A stretch of 64,000 bases of DNA from Burkholderiaceae bacterium (GTDB taxonomy: Bacteria; Pseudomonadota; Gammaproteobacteria; Burkholderiales; Burkholderiaceae_A): the NCBI GenBank assembly GCA_018402635.1, contig JAGYIP010000005.1, positions 124,001-188,000 of the forward strand. The letters run 5' to 3'. Numbering within the stretch: position 1 is the first letter of the stretch; every line of letters begins with the position of its first letter. Positions 8,848-19,197 of the stretch are shown one piece after another. The translations under genes and the position numbers were made by a program. Below the pieces are notes generated by a model. That model saw only the letters and a program-made list of their open reading frames with translations, made no database searches and was not told where the DNA came from.

Positions 8848-11697
8848 TCAGCTGTTTTTGATGCGCGCAAAGGCCTGCTCGAGCAGGTCTTTCTGGCGCT
8901 TCACATAGACCTCGTAATAGCCAGAGGCTGGCGAGGCCGCGGCGGGACGACCGGCGTAGCCCATCTTCATCCCTTCAGGAATGTGTTCGCGAAGGTTGTG
9001 TTGTATTTGGAACCAGAAGCCCTGGTTCTGGGGCTCTTCTTGCACCCAGACAACATCGTTTAGGTTGGGGTATTTCTTAAGTTCGGCCACAAACGCCTTG
9101 TGCGGAAAGGGGTAGACCTGTTCAATTCGAACAATGGCCACATCGTCGCGCCCGCGCTCACGACGCTGATTCACGAGGTCGTAGTAGACCTTTCCTGAGC
9201 AGACCGTGACCCGCTTAATCTTCTTAGCTTGAATGGTTGGGTCGACCTCGCCAATAACCGTCTGAAACTGGCCTTGCGAGAGCTCTGCTAGAGCCGAGCT
9301 GGCGTCTTTATTCCGAAGCAAAGACTTCGGTGTGAAGACGACCAGAGGCTTACGGAAGGACCGAATCATCTGCCGGCGCAGAAGATGAAAGACCTGTGAG
9401 GCTGAGGTGGGCTGACAGAGCTGCATGTTGGTATCGGCACAAAGCTGCAGGAAGCGCTCGGGTCGTGCAGAGGAATGCTCGGGCCCCTGCCCTTCATGAC
9501 CATGAGGCAACAAAAGGGTAAGCCCGCTTTGGCGGCCCCACTTCACCTCACCCGAGGCAATGAACTGGTCGATAACCACCTGCGCACCATTGGCAAAATC
9601 GCCAAACTGGGCCTCCCAGATGACGAGCGTGTTGGGCTCAGCGGTGGAATAGCCATACTCAAAGCCAAGTACTGCCTCTTCGGAAAGCACAGAGTCGATG
9701 ACCACAAAGGGTGCCTGCTCGGGCGAGACATTCTGTAGAGGAATATGGGTACCGACGTCGTAGCGCTCACGGGACTGATCGTGCAGCACGGCATGGCGAT
9801 GGGTAAACGTGCCCCGCCCGCAGTCCTGGCCGCTTAGGCGCACGGCGTAGCCGCTTGCAACCAGCGAGGCATAGGCCAAGTGCTCACCCATTCCCCAGTC
9901 AAGGTTGAGTTCGCCGCGGCACATGGAGCGGCGGTCGTTAACGACCTTTTCCACCAAAGGATGCAGTTTGAAGCCTTCGGGAACGGTTGTTAACCGCTCG
10001 CCGAGTCTTTGCAGTTCCGTAAGCGGAAGGCCTGTGTCGGCATCATCGGTCCACTTTTTATTTAGGAAGGGAGCCCAGTCAACGGCAAATTTGCTTTTAT
10101 AGTTTGTAAGAACCGGCTCGCGGGTGCTACGACCCTCGTCTAGGGCCGCCCGATAGGCCTTAACCATTGCATCGCCCTCGCCCGGACCAATAAAGCCCTG
10201 GGCTTCAAGCCGGTCGGCATAGAGTTTTCGAGTGCCTGGATGTTGGCCAATGACCCGATACATGAGCGGCTGGGTCATGGCGGGAGTGTCTTGCTCGTTA
10301 TGACCGAGCTTACGGAAACAGACGATGTCAACGACAACGTCCTTTTTGAACTGCATGCGGTAATCAACGGCCATCTGCGTGACGAAGACCACCGCTTCGG
10401 GGTCGTCTCCATTCACGTGAAAGACGGGCGCCTCAATCATCTTGACCACATCGGAGCAATAAATGGTTGACCGGGTATCGCGCGGGTCGGAGGTGGTGAA
10501 GCCAATTTGGTTGTTAATAACAACGTGAATGGTTCCGCCCACCCCATAGCCGCGTGTCATTGCTAGGTTTAGCGTTTCCATGACAACGCCTTGACCCGCA
10601 AAGGCAGCGTCACCATGCACAAGCACCGGCAGAATCTTACTTCCCTCGCTGTCGCCACGGCGATCAAGGCGTGCACGTACCGAGCCGGTAACGACAGGAT
10701 TCACAATTTCCAGGTGGGAAGGGTTAAACGAGAGCGATAGGTGAACCGGGCCGCCCGGCGTTGAGACATCGCTTGAGAAGCCTTGGTGATACTTGACATC
10801 GCCGGCAAGCAGGTCATCGGAATGTTTACCTTCGAACTCAGCAAAGAGATCTTTGGGCATCTTGCCAAGCGTGTTCACAAGAACGTTAAGCCGGCCGCGG
10901 TGGGCCATACCAATCACCACTTCTTCCACACCACGACTGCCCGAGGCGTCAATAATTTCATCCATGCAGGCAATAAACGTCTCACCGCCCTCAAGTGAAA
11001 AACGCTTTTGACCGACGTATTTGGTATGCAGGTAACGCTCAAGCCCCTCGGCTGCCGTAACCTGCTGCAGAATTTGAACCTTTTTCTCGGGTGAGAAGTG
11101 AGGATTGGTTCGCGACGACTCGAGCTTTTCTTGAATCCAGCGCTTCTCGGTTGGATCGGTAACGTACATAAACTCTGCGCCAATTTTTCCGCAATAGGTC
11201 TCACGCAAGGCCTGCACCATTTCGCGCAATGACATCTGTTCCTGGCCGAAATAGAGGTTGTCTGCTCGAAAGGCAGTGTCGAGGTCTGCCTCGGAGAAGT
11301 CGTAGAAGGCGGGCTCGAGTTCGGGGAAGGAGGGGCGCTCACGCAGCTTTAGGGGATCGAGGTCAGCCCATTGGTTTCCAAGATTGCGGTAGGCGGCAAT
11401 AATGGACTGCACATGGAGCTGTTTACGCGCAATAGAAAGGTCGCGCTCGGCGATTCTTGGGAGAAACTTGTTGGTTTTTGCGCGTTCGGCAAAGGAGGCT
11501 ATAACCGGCGCATGGGCCTGATCGGCCGCTTCGGGGTCCAAGCCTTGGGAAGGAACATTCTGGAGCTGATCGAAGAACCGTCGCCAGTTGTCGCTGACGG
11601 ACCCTGGGTTATCAAGATAAGACTCGTAAAGTTCCTCAACATAGGGAGCGTTCGCACCAAACAGGTACGAGTTGAGCTGAAAGCTCTTCATGACCAT
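8848..11697 (-). CDS. odhA: 2-oxoglutarate dehydrogenase E1 component
   Basis: 949 aa, normal length for SucA/OdhA. It opens with the E1 N-terminal motif SYLFGANAPYVEELYESYLD, which docks to E2. HRGRLNVLVNTLGK and HGDAAFAGQGVVMETLNLA are thiamine diphosphate/2-oxoglutarate site blocks; KLGHNEQDTPAMTQPLMYR and the C-terminal EEPQNQGFW motif are also conserved. E1 decarboxylates 2-oxoglutarate and transfers the succinyl group to lipoyl-OdhB. Of the two closely spaced start codons I use the first; GAAGGG lies at good distance before it. A terminator behind gltA sits upstream, so odhA-odhB-lpdA-zapE probably has its own promoter in the 150-bp gap. Confidence 0.96.
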   Translation of the reverse strand: MVMKSFQLNSYLFGANAPYVEELYESYLDNPGSVSDNWRRFFDQLQNVPSQGLDPEAADQAHAPVIASFAERAKTNKFLPRIAERDLSIARKQLHVQSIIAAYRNLGNQWADLDPLKLRERPSFPELEPAFYDFSEADLDTAFRADNLYFGQEQMSLREMVQALRETYCGKIGAEFMYVTDPTEKRWIQEKLESSRTNPHFSPEKKVQILQQVTAAEGLERYLHTKYVGQKRFSLEGGETFIACMDEIIDASGSRGVEEVVIGMAHRGRLNVLVNTLGKMPKDLFAEFEGKHSDDLLAGDVKYHQGFSSDVSTPGGPVHLSLSFNPSHLEIVNPVVTGSVRARLDRRGDSEGSKILPVLVHGDAAFAGQGVVMETLNLAMTRGYGVGGTIHVVINNQIGFTTSDPRDTRSTIYCSDVVKMIEAPVFHVNGDDPEAVVFVTQMAVDYRMQFKKDVVVDIVCFRKLGHNEQDTPAMTQPLMYRVIGQHPGTRKLYADRLEAQGFIGPGEGDAMVKAYRAALDEGRSTREPVLTNYKSKFAVDWAPFLNKKWTDDADTGLPLTELQRLGERLTTVPEGFKLHPLVEKVVNDRRSMCRGELNLDWGMGEHLAYASLVASGYAVRLSGQDCGRGTFTHRHAVLHDQSRERYDVGTHIPLQNVSPEQAPFVVIDSVLSEEAVLGFEYGYSTAEPNTLVIWEAQFGDFANGAQVVIDQFIASGEVKWGRQSGLTLLLPHGHEGQGPEHSSARPERFLQLCADTNMQLCQPTSASQVFHLLRRQMIRSFRKPLVVFTPKSLLRNKDASSALAELSQGQFQTVIGEVDPTIQAKKIKRVTVCSGKVYYDLVNQRRERGRDDVAIVRIEQVYPFPHKAFVAELKKYPNLNDVVWVQEEPQNQGFWFQIQHNLREHIPEGMKMGYAGRPAAASPASGYYEVYVKRQKDLLEQAFARIKNS

Positions 11698-11802
11698 TGC
11701 ATTTCACCCTTCTGGGCCTTCAGCCCTAAACGATGCAGGTTACCCTTCTGTTCGCCAACGACGCCGGCTCCCAGACAGGCTTAGTTATAAACGTGATTCA
11801 CT

Positions 11803-11833
11803 AAAAAAAGCAAGAGGGGCTGGGCCCCTCTTG
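11803..11833 (-). terminator. Rho-independent terminator after gltA
   Basis: CAAGAGGGGC and GCCCCTCTTG form a perfect 10-bp stem around a 3-base loop (11811-11833). On the minus strand the stem is followed immediately by a run of seven Ts (AAAAAAA on plus at 11803-11809). This is a textbook intrinsic terminator. It closes the sdhC-to-gltA transcript before odhA. Confidence 0.88.
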
Positions 11834-11846
11834 AGAAAAACTCTGG

Positions 11847-13157
11847 TTAACGTTGCAAAATTGGCTTGGCCTGCCTTTCAGTAAGGCCGGTGTATAGCTG
11901 ACGAGGTCGGCCGATCTTGTATTCCGTGTCGACAATCATCTCTTTCCATTGCGCAACCCAGCCAATTGTTCGTGCAAGGGCAAAGATGCAGGTGAACATC
12001 GCGGTTGGAATACCCAGGGCCCGCTGAACGATGCCCGAGTAGAAGTCTACATTCGGGTAGAGCTTACGCTCAACGAAATAGCTGTCCTCAAGGGCGATCT
12101 TCTCGAGCGCCATGGCAAGCTTAAAGAGCGGGTCGTTCTCAAGACCCAGCTCAGCCAAAACCTCGCGGCAGGTTTCTTGCATAAGCTTGGCCCGCGGGTC
12201 AAAGTTCTTGTAAACCCTGTGACCGAAGCCCATTAGGCGCACACCCGAGTTCTTGTCTTTCACCTTCTCCATGAACTCGCCCACCTTGGCAAGGCCGCCT
12301 TCGGCCTGGATGCCCTCGAGCATCTCGAGGCAGGCCTGGTTTGCCCCACCATGGGCAGGGCCCCAGAGGCAGGCAACCCCTGCGGCAATGGCTGAGAAGG
12401 GGCTGGTACCCGAGGAGCCGCAGAGCCTTACCGTTGAGGTTGAAGCGTTCTGCTCGTGCTCGGCATGCAGGGTAAAAATACGATCGAGAGCACGAACCAG
12501 AACGGGGTTCGGCGTGTACTTCTCGCAGGGCGTTGCAAACATCATGTGCATGAAGTTTGCGGTGTAAGAAAGATCATTCTGGGGATACATGTTGGGCTGG
12601 CCAATGGAATACTTGTAGGCCATGGCAACCAGGGTTGGCATTTTGGCAATAAGCCGAATAAACGAGATGTCCTGCTGCTCGGGAGAATTAATATCGAGAC
12701 TGTCGGGATAAAAGGCGGCCATACTTCCCGCAAGACTGGTTAACACCGCCATCGGGTGGGAGTCGCGTCGAAAGCCTCGCAAAGCCAACTGCATCTGCTC
12801 GTGAACCATGGTGTGGTGCATAACCAGGTGCTTAAACTCCTCGAACTGACTGGCATTAGGTAGCTCGCCGTAGTAGATGAGGTAGCAGACCTCAAGGAAT
12901 TCGCAGTGAACAGCTAACTGCTCAATGGGGTAGCCTCGGTAGAGCAACTGGCCCTGGTCACCGTCGATGAAGGTAACGCTTGAGGCACACGACGCAGTGG
13001 ATAAAAATCCGGTGTCGTAGGTGAACTTCCCCGTTTGTGCATAGAGCTTACGAATGTCAATGACGTCGGGACCAATCGACCCCTTCAGAATGGGAAACTC
13101 AACGCTGGGGGTACCATCTGAGAAGCTTAATGTGGCCTTGTGTTCGGATTCATTCAT
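11847..13157 (-). CDS. gltA: Citrate synthase (type II)
   Basis: 436 aa. The catalytic triad is visible: histidine in [16 protein letters not shown], histidine in [14 protein letters not shown] and aspartate in [11 protein letters not shown]. The N-terminal beta-rich extension ([19 protein letters not shown]) is typical of the hexameric, NADH-sensitive Gram-negative type. It condenses acetyl-CoA and oxaloacetate. GGAAGGGGAG precedes the ATG by about 7 bases. It is 45 bp after sdhE in the same direction, so it is the last gene of the sdh transcript. Confidence 0.97.
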   Translation of the reverse strand: MNESEHKATLSFSDGTPSVEFPILKGSIGPDVIDIRKLYAQTGKFTYDTGFLSTASCASSVTFIDGDQGQLLYRGYPIEQLAVHCEFLEVCYLIYYGELPNASQFEEFKHLVMHHTMVHEQMQLALRGFRRDSHPMAVLTSLAGSMAAFYPDSLDINSPEQQDISFIRLIAKMPTLVAMAYKYSIGQPNMYPQNDLSYTANFMHMMFATPCEKYTPNPVLVRALDRIFTLHAEHEQNASTSTVRLCGSSGTSPFSAIAAGVACLWGPAHGGANQACLEMLEGIQAEGGLAKVGEFMEKVKDKNSGVRLMGFGHRVYKNFDPRAKLMQETCREVLAELGLENDPLFKLAMALEKIALEDSYFVERKLYPNVDFYSGIVQRALGIPTAMFTCIFALARTIGWVAQWKEMIVDTEYKIGRPRQLYTGLTERQAKPILQR

Positions 13158-13202
13158 GGTTGTGCTCCCCTTCCTAATTTAAATCGTATTGGCCGCTTGG
13201 CC

Positions 13203-13553
13203 CTAAATGACTGCGCTTGGCTGACTTTGGCTCAGCCTGTGGCTGCTTGGCTGGTCTTCGCCTAGCCTGCGGATTGCCTCAAGCACCTGAAGGACCCCAG
13301 CAGTCTGCAGTGCGTCCTTTGGCTCTTGACGCTCAAGAATGAGATCGAGCAGTTCGTTATCAGGAAGTTCGAGTAACTGGGCAAGCCCGTCGTGCTCAAG
13401 CTGAGAAAGCTTTCCATCTTTTAACTGCAGAAATTGTGTGAGCAAGAGATCATTTTCAAGAAGGCCACGACGCGAGCGCCACTGAATACGCCGAAAGCAC
13501 TCGCTGTCGACGAAGACTACCTCTGGATCGAGCGGCTTCACGGGCTGATTCAT
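13203..13553 (-). CDS. sdhE: Succinate dehydrogenase assembly factor SdhE (YgfY)
   Basis: 116 aa. The conserved RGxxE motif is seen in WRSRRGLLENDLLLTQFLQ, followed by the five-helix fold pattern with LLELPDNELLDLIL. SdhE helps attach FAD covalently to SdhA. The protein has about 20 extra residues at each end compared with E. coli YgfY. It lies between sdhB and gltA, the usual betaproteobacterial position. Confidence 0.9.
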   Translation of the reverse strand: MNQPVKPLDPEVVFVDSECFRRIQWRSRRGLLENDLLLTQFLQLKDGKLSQLEHDGLAQLLELPDNELLDLILERQEPKDALQTAGVLQVLEAIRRLGEDQPSSHRLSQSQPSAVI

Positions 13554-13586
13554 AGTAACGCTTTGACTGACCTGGCCATACGCTTG

Positions 13587-14300
13587 CTAAACCGCACGTC
13601 GAACCATCAGTTCTTTAATTTTCCCGATTGCCTTGGTTGGGTTTAAGCCCTTGGGGCAGACGTCCACACAGTTCATGATGGTGTGGCACCGGAATAAACG
13701 GTAAGGATCTTCAAGATTATCCAATCGTTCGCTGGTGGCCTGATCGCGACTGTCGGCAATAAAGCGATAGGCCTGCAGAAGCCCTGCCGGACCCACGAAT
13801 TTGTCTGGGTTCCACCAGAACGAGGGGCAGCTGGTTGAGCAGCAGGCGCAAAGAATGCACTCGTAGAGACCGTCGAGCTCCTCGCGCTCCTCGGGGGACT
13901 GAAGTCTTTCCTTCTCGGGTGGCGGGTTCTCGTTAATGAGAAACGGTTTAACCGAATGGTATTGCTTGAAGAACTGGGTCATATCAACAATAAGGTCGCG
14001 CACGACGGGCAGCCCAGGAAGTGGCCGAAGAACAATAGGCTCTTTTAGTTCATTAAGATTGGTGATGCAGGCAAGGCCATTCTTACCGTTAATGTTCATA
14101 GCATCGGAGCCACAGACGCCTTCACGGCACGACCTTCTGAATGACAACGAGTCATCTTCGTCGCTCTTAATACGCATAAGAGCATCGAGAAGCATTTTGT
14201 CGGTTGGCTGAAGCTCAACCGTGATGTCCTGCATACGCGGGCGACTGTCTTTATCGGGGTCGTATCGGTAAATGGAGAAACGAATCGAACGTGCTGTCAT
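13587..14300 (-). CDS. sdhB: Succinate dehydrogenase iron-sulfur subunit
   Basis: 237 aa. Cysteine groups for three clusters are present: [20 protein letters not shown] with AC for [2Fe-2S], [16 protein letters not shown] for [4Fe-4S], and [17 protein letters not shown] for [3Fe-4S]. It carries electrons from FAD on SdhA to ubiquinone at SdhC/SdhD. The length equals that of E. coli SdhB. It starts 17 bp after the end of sdhA. Confidence 0.97.
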   Translation of the reverse strand: MTARSIRFSIYRYDPDKDSRPRMQDITVELQPTDKMLLDALMRIKSDEDDSLSFRRSCREGVCGSDAMNINGKNGLACITNLNELKEPIVLRPLPGLPVVRDLIVDMTQFFKQYHSVKPFLINENPPPEKERLQSPEEREELDGLYECILCACCSTSCPSFWWNPDKFVGPAGLLQAYRFIADSRDQATSERLDNLEDPYRLFRCHTIMNCVDVCPKGLNPTKAIGKIKELMVRRAV

Positions 14301-14317
14301 GGTGGCGATACCCCTGA

Positions 14318-16108
14318 TTAAAAAGTTCGTTTTTTGGGTTGGAAGGTTTCGACCGTCAGTGGCTTGAGATTCACGGGCTTGTAGTCAAGACGATTGTTGT
14401 CGCTGTACCAGAGCGAATGACGCATCCACTGGGCATCGTCACGTTCGGGGAAGTCACGGTGCGCATGAGCGCCCCTGCTTTCCTTTCGTGCCTCAGCGGA
14501 AACAATAGTTGCCCTTGCTGTTTCCACCAGGTTGGCGAGTTCAAGCGCCTCAACGCGTGCGGTATTAAAGACCTTGGACTTGTCGGCAATGTGAATGGCG
14601 TTGGCGCGCTCAGCCAGTGCCTCGATCTTGCTAACCCCCTCGGAGAGTAGCTCACTGGTTCGAAAGACACCGCAGAAGTTCTGCATAGTGTTTCGAATGT
14701 CGTTGGCCACGTCTTGAACCTTCTCGCCCTGGGTCGATGCCTCGAGCTTTGCAAGACGCTCAAGCGAGGGGTCTGCCGCGTTTTCGGGCAGGTGCCTGTG
14801 CGAAGCCGCCTGAAGGTTCTGCTCAACAATAAAGTTGCCCGCAGCACGACCAAAGACAACCAGGTCGAGCAGCGAGTTGGTGCCAAGGCGATTTGCTCCA
14901 TGCACGGAGACGCAGGCGCATTCACCAATGGCATAAAGCCCATCGACCACCGCATTGGGGTTGCCACTTTTGGGCGCAACCACCTGTCCGTGAATATTCG
15001 TGGGGATACCGCCCATTTGATAGTGAATGGTTGGAACAACCGGAATGGGCTCTTTAATGGGGTCAACGTTGGCAAACTTAATTGCAATCTCACGTATGGA
15101 AGGCAGTTTTTTAAGAATTTTCTCTGCGCCGAGATGATCGAGTTTTAGGAGCACGTAATCTTTATTGGGGCCACAGCCTCGACCCTCTTTAATTTCCTGG
15201 TCCATGGAACGAGAGACGAAATCGCGGGGAGCCAGGTCTTTCAGAGTTGGGGCATAGCGTTCCATAAAGCGCTCCCCGTTGCAGTTCAGCAATATGCCAC
15301 CCTCACCACGTACGCCCTCAGTAATAAGTACTCCTGCGCCTGCGACGCCTGTGGGATGGAACTGCCAGAACTCCATGTCTTCAAGAGGAAGCCCAGCACG
15401 AGCCGCCATGCCCATGCCATCGCCGGTGTTAATAAAGGCATTGGTTGAGGCTGCCCAGATACGGCCTGCGCCACCCGTTGCAAAGACGGTGGCCTTTGCC
15501 TCAAGAACCATAACCTCGCCCGATTCCATTTCAAGGGCAACCACACCCACGCAGGCGCCTTCGGAGTCGCGAATGATGTCGAGTGCCATCCATTCAACAA
15601 AGAACTGAGTTCGTGCGCGGACGTTACGCTGATAAAGGGTATGCAATAGGGCGTGGCCTGTGCGGTCTGCCGCTGCGCAGGCCCTTTGAACGGGCTTTTC
15701 ACCCAAATTTGCGGTGTGTCCACCGAAAGGCCTTTGGTAGATCGTGCCATCGGGGTTGCGGTCGAAGGGCATACCGAAGTGCTCCAGCTCGTAGACAACC
15801 TTGGGCGCTTCCCTGCACATAAATTCAATGGCATCTTGGTCACCAAGGTAGTCGGACCCTTTAATGGTGTCAAACATATGCCAGTACCAGTTGTCTTCGC
15901 TCATGTTGCCCAGAGATGCCCCAATGCCACCTTGTGCGGCAACTGTGTGCGAGCGTGTTGGAAAGACCTTCGATAAAACGGCCACGTTCATTCCCGCCTC
16001 GGCAAGCTGCAAGGAACAACGCATACCGGAGCCTCCTGCCCCAACAATTACTGCATCGAATCTTCGACGAGGAAGATTTCGTGTCTGGTTAAGCTGTAAC
16101 TCGGCCAT
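14318..16108 (-). CDS. sdhA: Succinate dehydrogenase flavoprotein subunit
   Basis: 596 aa from the ATG at 16108. A TTG eight codons upstream is open but would add an unusual MFWGVCLI stretch, so I reject it. The FAD Rossmann fold is [20 protein letters not shown]; the FAD-linking histidine is in [17 protein letters not shown]; the substrate site is [20 protein letters not shown]. The C-terminus [13 protein letters not shown] is typical. It oxidises succinate to fumarate at the membrane. The gap of 90 bp to sdhD is larger than elsewhere in the operon and holds no other gene. Confidence 0.96.
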   Translation of the reverse strand: MAELQLNQTRNLPRRRFDAVIVGAGGSGMRCSLQLAEAGMNVAVLSKVFPTRSHTVAAQGGIGASLGNMSEDNWYWHMFDTIKGSDYLGDQDAIEFMCREAPKVVYELEHFGMPFDRNPDGTIYQRPFGGHTANLGEKPVQRACAAADRTGHALLHTLYQRNVRARTQFFVEWMALDIIRDSEGACVGVVALEMESGEVMVLEAKATVFATGGAGRIWAASTNAFINTGDGMGMAARAGLPLEDMEFWQFHPTGVAGAGVLITEGVRGEGGILLNCNGERFMERYAPTLKDLAPRDFVSRSMDQEIKEGRGCGPNKDYVLLKLDHLGAEKILKKLPSIREIAIKFANVDPIKEPIPVVPTIHYQMGGIPTNIHGQVVAPKSGNPNAVVDGLYAIGECACVSVHGANRLGTNSLLDLVVFGRAAGNFIVEQNLQAASHRHLPENAADPSLERLAKLEASTQGEKVQDVANDIRNTMQNFCGVFRTSELLSEGVSKIEALAERANAIHIADKSKVFNTARVEALELANLVETARATIVSAEARKESRGAHAHRDFPERDDAQWMRHSLWYSDNNRLDYKPVNLKPLTVETFQPKKRTF

Positions 16109-16198
16109 GATTAAACACACCCCCCAAAACAAAAACCAAGAAAGACAGAATATGAAAACAACGTCGCTGCAGGGCTCACCACTTCATTCCTTAAGCTG

Positions 16199-16564
16199 CT
16201 AGACCCGCCAGACTACCTCGACCGCCCAGACAAAACTTCCAAGCAACCACAAAATCGTGAAGACCTGTAAGGCAAGACGCACCGCTAAGGGCTTCACGTA
16301 GTCCATCCAGATGTCGCGCACACCCACCCAGGCATGGTAGATAAACGCAAGAAACGCAACCAAGGTAAAGACCTTCATCCAGGTCTGGGCAAATAGCGAG
16401 GCCCAGCCGTAGTAGCCAGGCTCTGCCGCCGCAAGTGCTGCAACAAGCAGAATAAGACTGTAGCTGGCCAGGACCATGGCAGTGATTCTTTGGGAGAGCC
16501 AGTCGCGAAGCCCATAATGCGCGCCCACAACCAGCCGTTTTTGTCCAATATTTCGCCCGGCCAT
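16199..16564 (-). CDS. sdhD: Succinate dehydrogenase membrane anchor subunit SdhD
   Basis: 121 aa with three predicted membrane helices (MVLASYSLILLVAALAAA; TWMKVFTLVAFLAFIYHAWV; LQVFTILWLLGSFVWAVEVV). The HAWVGVRDIWMDYVKP block at the end of helix 2 is the family signature near the heme and quinone sites. With SdhC it anchors SdhAB and reduces ubiquinone. It is 2 bp from sdhC. Confidence 0.93.
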   Translation of the reverse strand: MAGRNIGQKRLVVGAHYGLRDWLSQRITAMVLASYSLILLVAALAAAEPGYYGWASLFAQTWMKVFTLVAFLAFIYHAWVGVRDIWMDYVKPLAVRLALQVFTILWLLGSFVWAVEVVWRV

Positions 16565-16566
16565 GG

Positions 16567-16977
16567 TTAGATCACTCCAAAAATTGCAAGAAAGGCAAGC
16601 AGGCTTGTTAGTAGGCTAAGCACCATAAAGCCAGAGGCCATTTTGGGGCTCGCCTCTCGGCTAATACCAATATGAACATCGTTGACCAGATGCCGAATGC
16701 CGCCCCAGAAATGATGAATAAACGCCCAGGCAATGCCGCAGAGCAACAGCTTTGCTGGCACGGAATCGACCACGCCTATAAGCTCGGCATAACTCAACTC
16801 AGACGTGAGACTCTTGTCGAGTAGCCAGACAACTAGAGGCAGCAGAAGAAACATCACCGCACCACTGACGCGGTGCAATATAGACATGAGGCCAGCAAGA
16901 GGCAGTCGGTAGCCAATAATTTGGGTGATGTGAATATTCCGAAACTCTGGCCTTTTTTTTGCAATGGTTTGTGGCAT
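16567..16977 (-). CDS. sdhC: Succinate dehydrogenase cytochrome b556 subunit SdhC
   Basis: 136 aa with three membrane helices. The signature SILHRVSGAVMFLLLPLVVW contains the quinone-site serine and arginine, and HHFWGGIRHLVNDVHIG supplies the heme histidine. It is the first gene of the sdhCDAB-sdhE-gltA transcript. The 180-bp divergent gap to mdh should carry both promoters. No regulator gene is present in the gap. Confidence 0.94.
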   Translation of the reverse strand: MPQTIAKKRPEFRNIHITQIIGYRLPLAGLMSILHRVSGAVMFLLLPLVVWLLDKSLTSELSYAELIGVVDSVPAKLLLCGIAWAFIHHFWGGIRHLVNDVHIGISREASPKMASGFMVLSLLTSLLAFLAIFGVI

Positions 16978-17078
16978 AGCCCTCTCAATAAAAAACTAGC
17001 GAAATCAGAGACCTGAGGCTACAAGTACCCTGACCAACCGACCCGCATGGGTTGAATTCTTAAGACTCCCTGATCTGT

Positions 17079-17084
17079 ATTATA
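17079..17084 (-). promoter_or_regulatory. Candidate -10 box of the sdhC promoter
   Basis: Read on the minus strand this is a perfect TATAAT, about 100 bp before the sdhC start. I see no good -35 hexamer at normal spacing, so an activator or another sigma contact would be needed. Confidence 0.4.
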
Positions 17085-17095
17085 AAGTTCTAGTT

Positions 17096-17124
17096 TTGAC
17101 AGCGCCTAGGGTCAACCCTAAACT
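17096..17124 (+). promoter_or_regulatory. mdh: Candidate sigma-70 promoter of mdh
   Basis: A perfect -35 TTGACA at 17096-17101 is followed after exactly 17 bp by TAAACT at 17119-17124, a 4/6 match to the -10. This predicts a start near 17131 and a short leader. The mdh ribosome site AAGGAGG is at about 17140, 11 bases before the ATG. Confidence 0.6.
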
Positions 17125-17157
17125 TCACTATATAAAATCAAGGAGGCCTTTTCCATC

Positions 17158-18150
17158 ATGACTGCAAAACCCCCCGTTCGCGTCTCGGTTACTGGTGCGG
17201 CTGGCCAAATTGGCTACAGCCTGCTGTTTCGTATCGCCAGTGGAGAGATGCTGGGTAAAGACCAGCCGGTAGTGTTGCAACTACTTGAAATTCCAGATGA
17301 AAAGGCTCAGAAGGCCCTCAAAGGCGTGATGATGGAGCTTGAGGATTGCGCCTTTCCGCTTCTGGCAGGCATGTCTGCGCACGCTGACCCCCTAACAGCA
17401 TTCAAGGACATCGACATTGCCCTTTTGGTGGGCGCACGCCCCCGTGGCCCCGGAATGGAACGTAAAGACCTTCTCTCGGCCAATGCCCAAATCTTTACTG
17501 CACAAGGCAAGGCCCTTAACCAGGTTGCCTCCCGCCAGGTGAAGGTTCTGGTGGTGGGTAACCCTGCAAACACCAATGCCTACATTGCCATGAAGTCGGC
17601 CCCAAGCCTGCCCCGCGAGTGCTTCACAGCCATGCTCCGGCTCGACCACAACCGTGCCGCCTCGCAGGTTGCGGCGAAAACCGGCCTGGCTGTCAAGGAC
17701 ATCGAGAAGCTCTGCGTCTGGGGTAACCATTCCCCTACCATGTACGCGGACTATCGCTTTGCCAGCATCAACGGCAAGATGGTCAAAGACCTTATTAACG
17801 ATCAAGACTGGAACGCCAACACCTTCCTTCCTACGGTGGGTAAGCGCGGTGCGGCCATTATTGAGGCACGAGGCCTTTCTTCAGCTGCCTCTGCTGCCAA
17901 TGCAGCTATCGATCACGTTCGCGACTGGGTTTTGGGTACCGATGGCCGATGGGTCACCATGGGCATTGCCTCAAACGGTGAGTACGACATTCCTAAGGAT
18001 GTTATCTACGGATTCCCCTGCACCTGCGCCAATGGCAAGTACGAGATGGTCAAGGGCCTCGAAATTGACGCCTTCTCGCGGGAACGTATGAACCTCACCC
18101 TTCAGGAGTTGTTGGACGAGCAGGACGGTGTTAAGCACCTTCTAGGCTAG
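17158..18150 (+). CDS. mdh: Malate dehydrogenase
   Basis: 330 aa. The NAD-binding motif is [20 protein letters not shown] and the catalytic histidine is in [15 protein letters not shown]. Substrate arginines are in [15 protein letters not shown] and in [14 protein letters not shown]. This is the cytosolic-type, actinomycete/betaproteobacterial MDH (lactate/malate superfamily, about 330 aa), not the shorter E. coli type. A strong AAGGAGG precedes the ATG. It leads the plus-strand mdh, CitE-like, acnA, DUF2863 unit. Confidence 0.97.
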   Translation: MTAKPPVRVSVTGAAGQIGYSLLFRIASGEMLGKDQPVVLQLLEIPDEKAQKALKGVMMELEDCAFPLLAGMSAHADPLTAFKDIDIALLVGARPRGPGMERKDLLSANAQIFTAQGKALNQVASRQVKVLVVGNPANTNAYIAMKSAPSLPRECFTAMLRLDHNRAASQVAAKTGLAVKDIEKLCVWGNHSPTMYADYRFASINGKMVKDLINDQDWNANTFLPTVGKRGAAIIEARGLSSAASAANAAIDHVRDWVLGTDGRWVTMGIASNGEYDIPKDVIYGFPCTCANGKYEMVKGLEIDAFSRERMNLTLQELLDEQDGVKHLLG

Positions 18151-18160
18151 GACTCCCCAG

Positions 18161-19159
18161 ATGCCCCTTCACCCGCGAGACGTCCTGCGATCGACGGGGG
18201 CTGACGACCACTGGCTCGTTCCCAATTGCGAGCACTATGCCGGCAGCCCTCGCAAGCTGCAAAAGGCGCTCGACCTGCAGGCCGCCCGCGGCTTTGATTT
18301 CGATGTCACCCTGGACCTTGAAGACGGCGCCCCTGCAGGTGCTGAGTCCGAGGCCGTGAGAGAACTGGTGGGCATTGTGAATCAGCATGCATCGTTTCAG
18401 CCGGGTCAGAGCCATCGCTTAGGCTGTCGGGTTCATCCTTACGACCACAACGCCTTTGCAGACGACCTTCATTGCCTGGCCTTCGATCTGGCAGCACCAC
18501 TGGCCTATCTAACGCTGCCAAAGGCAGAAAGTCTCGAGCAGGCTAAGGCTGCCGTACAAATGGCAGGCCAGGTCTTTAGTGCTGCCAAAAAGCCTTTGCC
18601 AAGTATTCAGATTCTTGCCGAAACCCATGGGTCTGTGCGCGATGTCTTTGCCATCGCGGCCCTTCCCGAGGTTCGTTTTATTTCGTTTGGGCAGATGGAT
18701 TTCACAAGCGCACACGGTGGCGCAATACCCGCAAGCTGCATGAAGAGCCCCGGGCAGTTCGAGCATCCTTTGCTGCGACGGGCCAAGCTTGAAATTGCGG
18801 CAGCCTGCCATGCCCACGGAAAAACCCCAACGCACAATCCTACGGTGGATTACAACAACACGGCCCAGACGCTCCAGGATGCCGAGCAGGCTCGCTGGCT
18901 GGGTTTTGGCCGCATGTGGAGTATTCACCCAGATCAGATCGCCCCCATTCTGAAAGCCTTTGCGCCAGCATCTGAAGAAATAACCAAGGCCACGGCCATT
19001 CTTTTAGCAGCGCAGGCCGCCGACTGGGGACCCATAGCCTTTGAGGCCGAGCTGCACGACAGGGCAAGTTACAGGTACTTTTGGGGTCTGTTGCTTAAGG
19101 CAGATGCCATGCACATCGATTTACCGGATGAGGCACAGGCCGCATTCTTCTCGAACTAA
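18161..19159 (+). CDS. HpcH/HpaI aldolase / CitE-like lyase family protein
   Basis: 332 aa TIM-barrel protein of the CitE/malyl-CoA lyase group. [19 protein letters not shown] holds the conserved acidic metal/substrate residues, LGCRVHPYD the substrate arginine, and [13 protein letters not shown] and [15 protein letters not shown] are further conserved strands. [10 protein letters not shown] near the end is another family mark. It lies 10 bp after mdh and 38 bp before acnA, so it is probably made with the TCA enzymes. Citrate lyase alpha and gamma subunits are absent nearby, so citrate cleavage is unlikely. A malyl-CoA or related acyl-CoA lyase or thioesterase is more plausible, but the substrate is unknown. 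Confidence 0.85.
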   Translation: MPLHPRDVLRSTGADDHWLVPNCEHYAGSPRKLQKALDLQAARGFDFDVTLDLEDGAPAGAESEAVRELVGIVNQHASFQPGQSHRLGCRVHPYDHNAFADDLHCLAFDLAAPLAYLTLPKAESLEQAKAAVQMAGQVFSAAKKPLPSIQILAETHGSVRDVFAIAALPEVRFISFGQMDFTSAHGGAIPASCMKSPGQFEHPLLRRAKLEIAAACHAHGKTPTHNPTVDYNNTAQTLQDAEQARWLGFGRMWSIHPDQIAPILKAFAPASEEITKATAILLAAQAADWGPIAFEAELHDRASYRYFWGLLLKADAMHIDLPDEAQAAFFSN

Positions 19160-19197
19160 ATTATTCTTTTCTATTGTTTTCCTCTTGGGGGCTTTTC

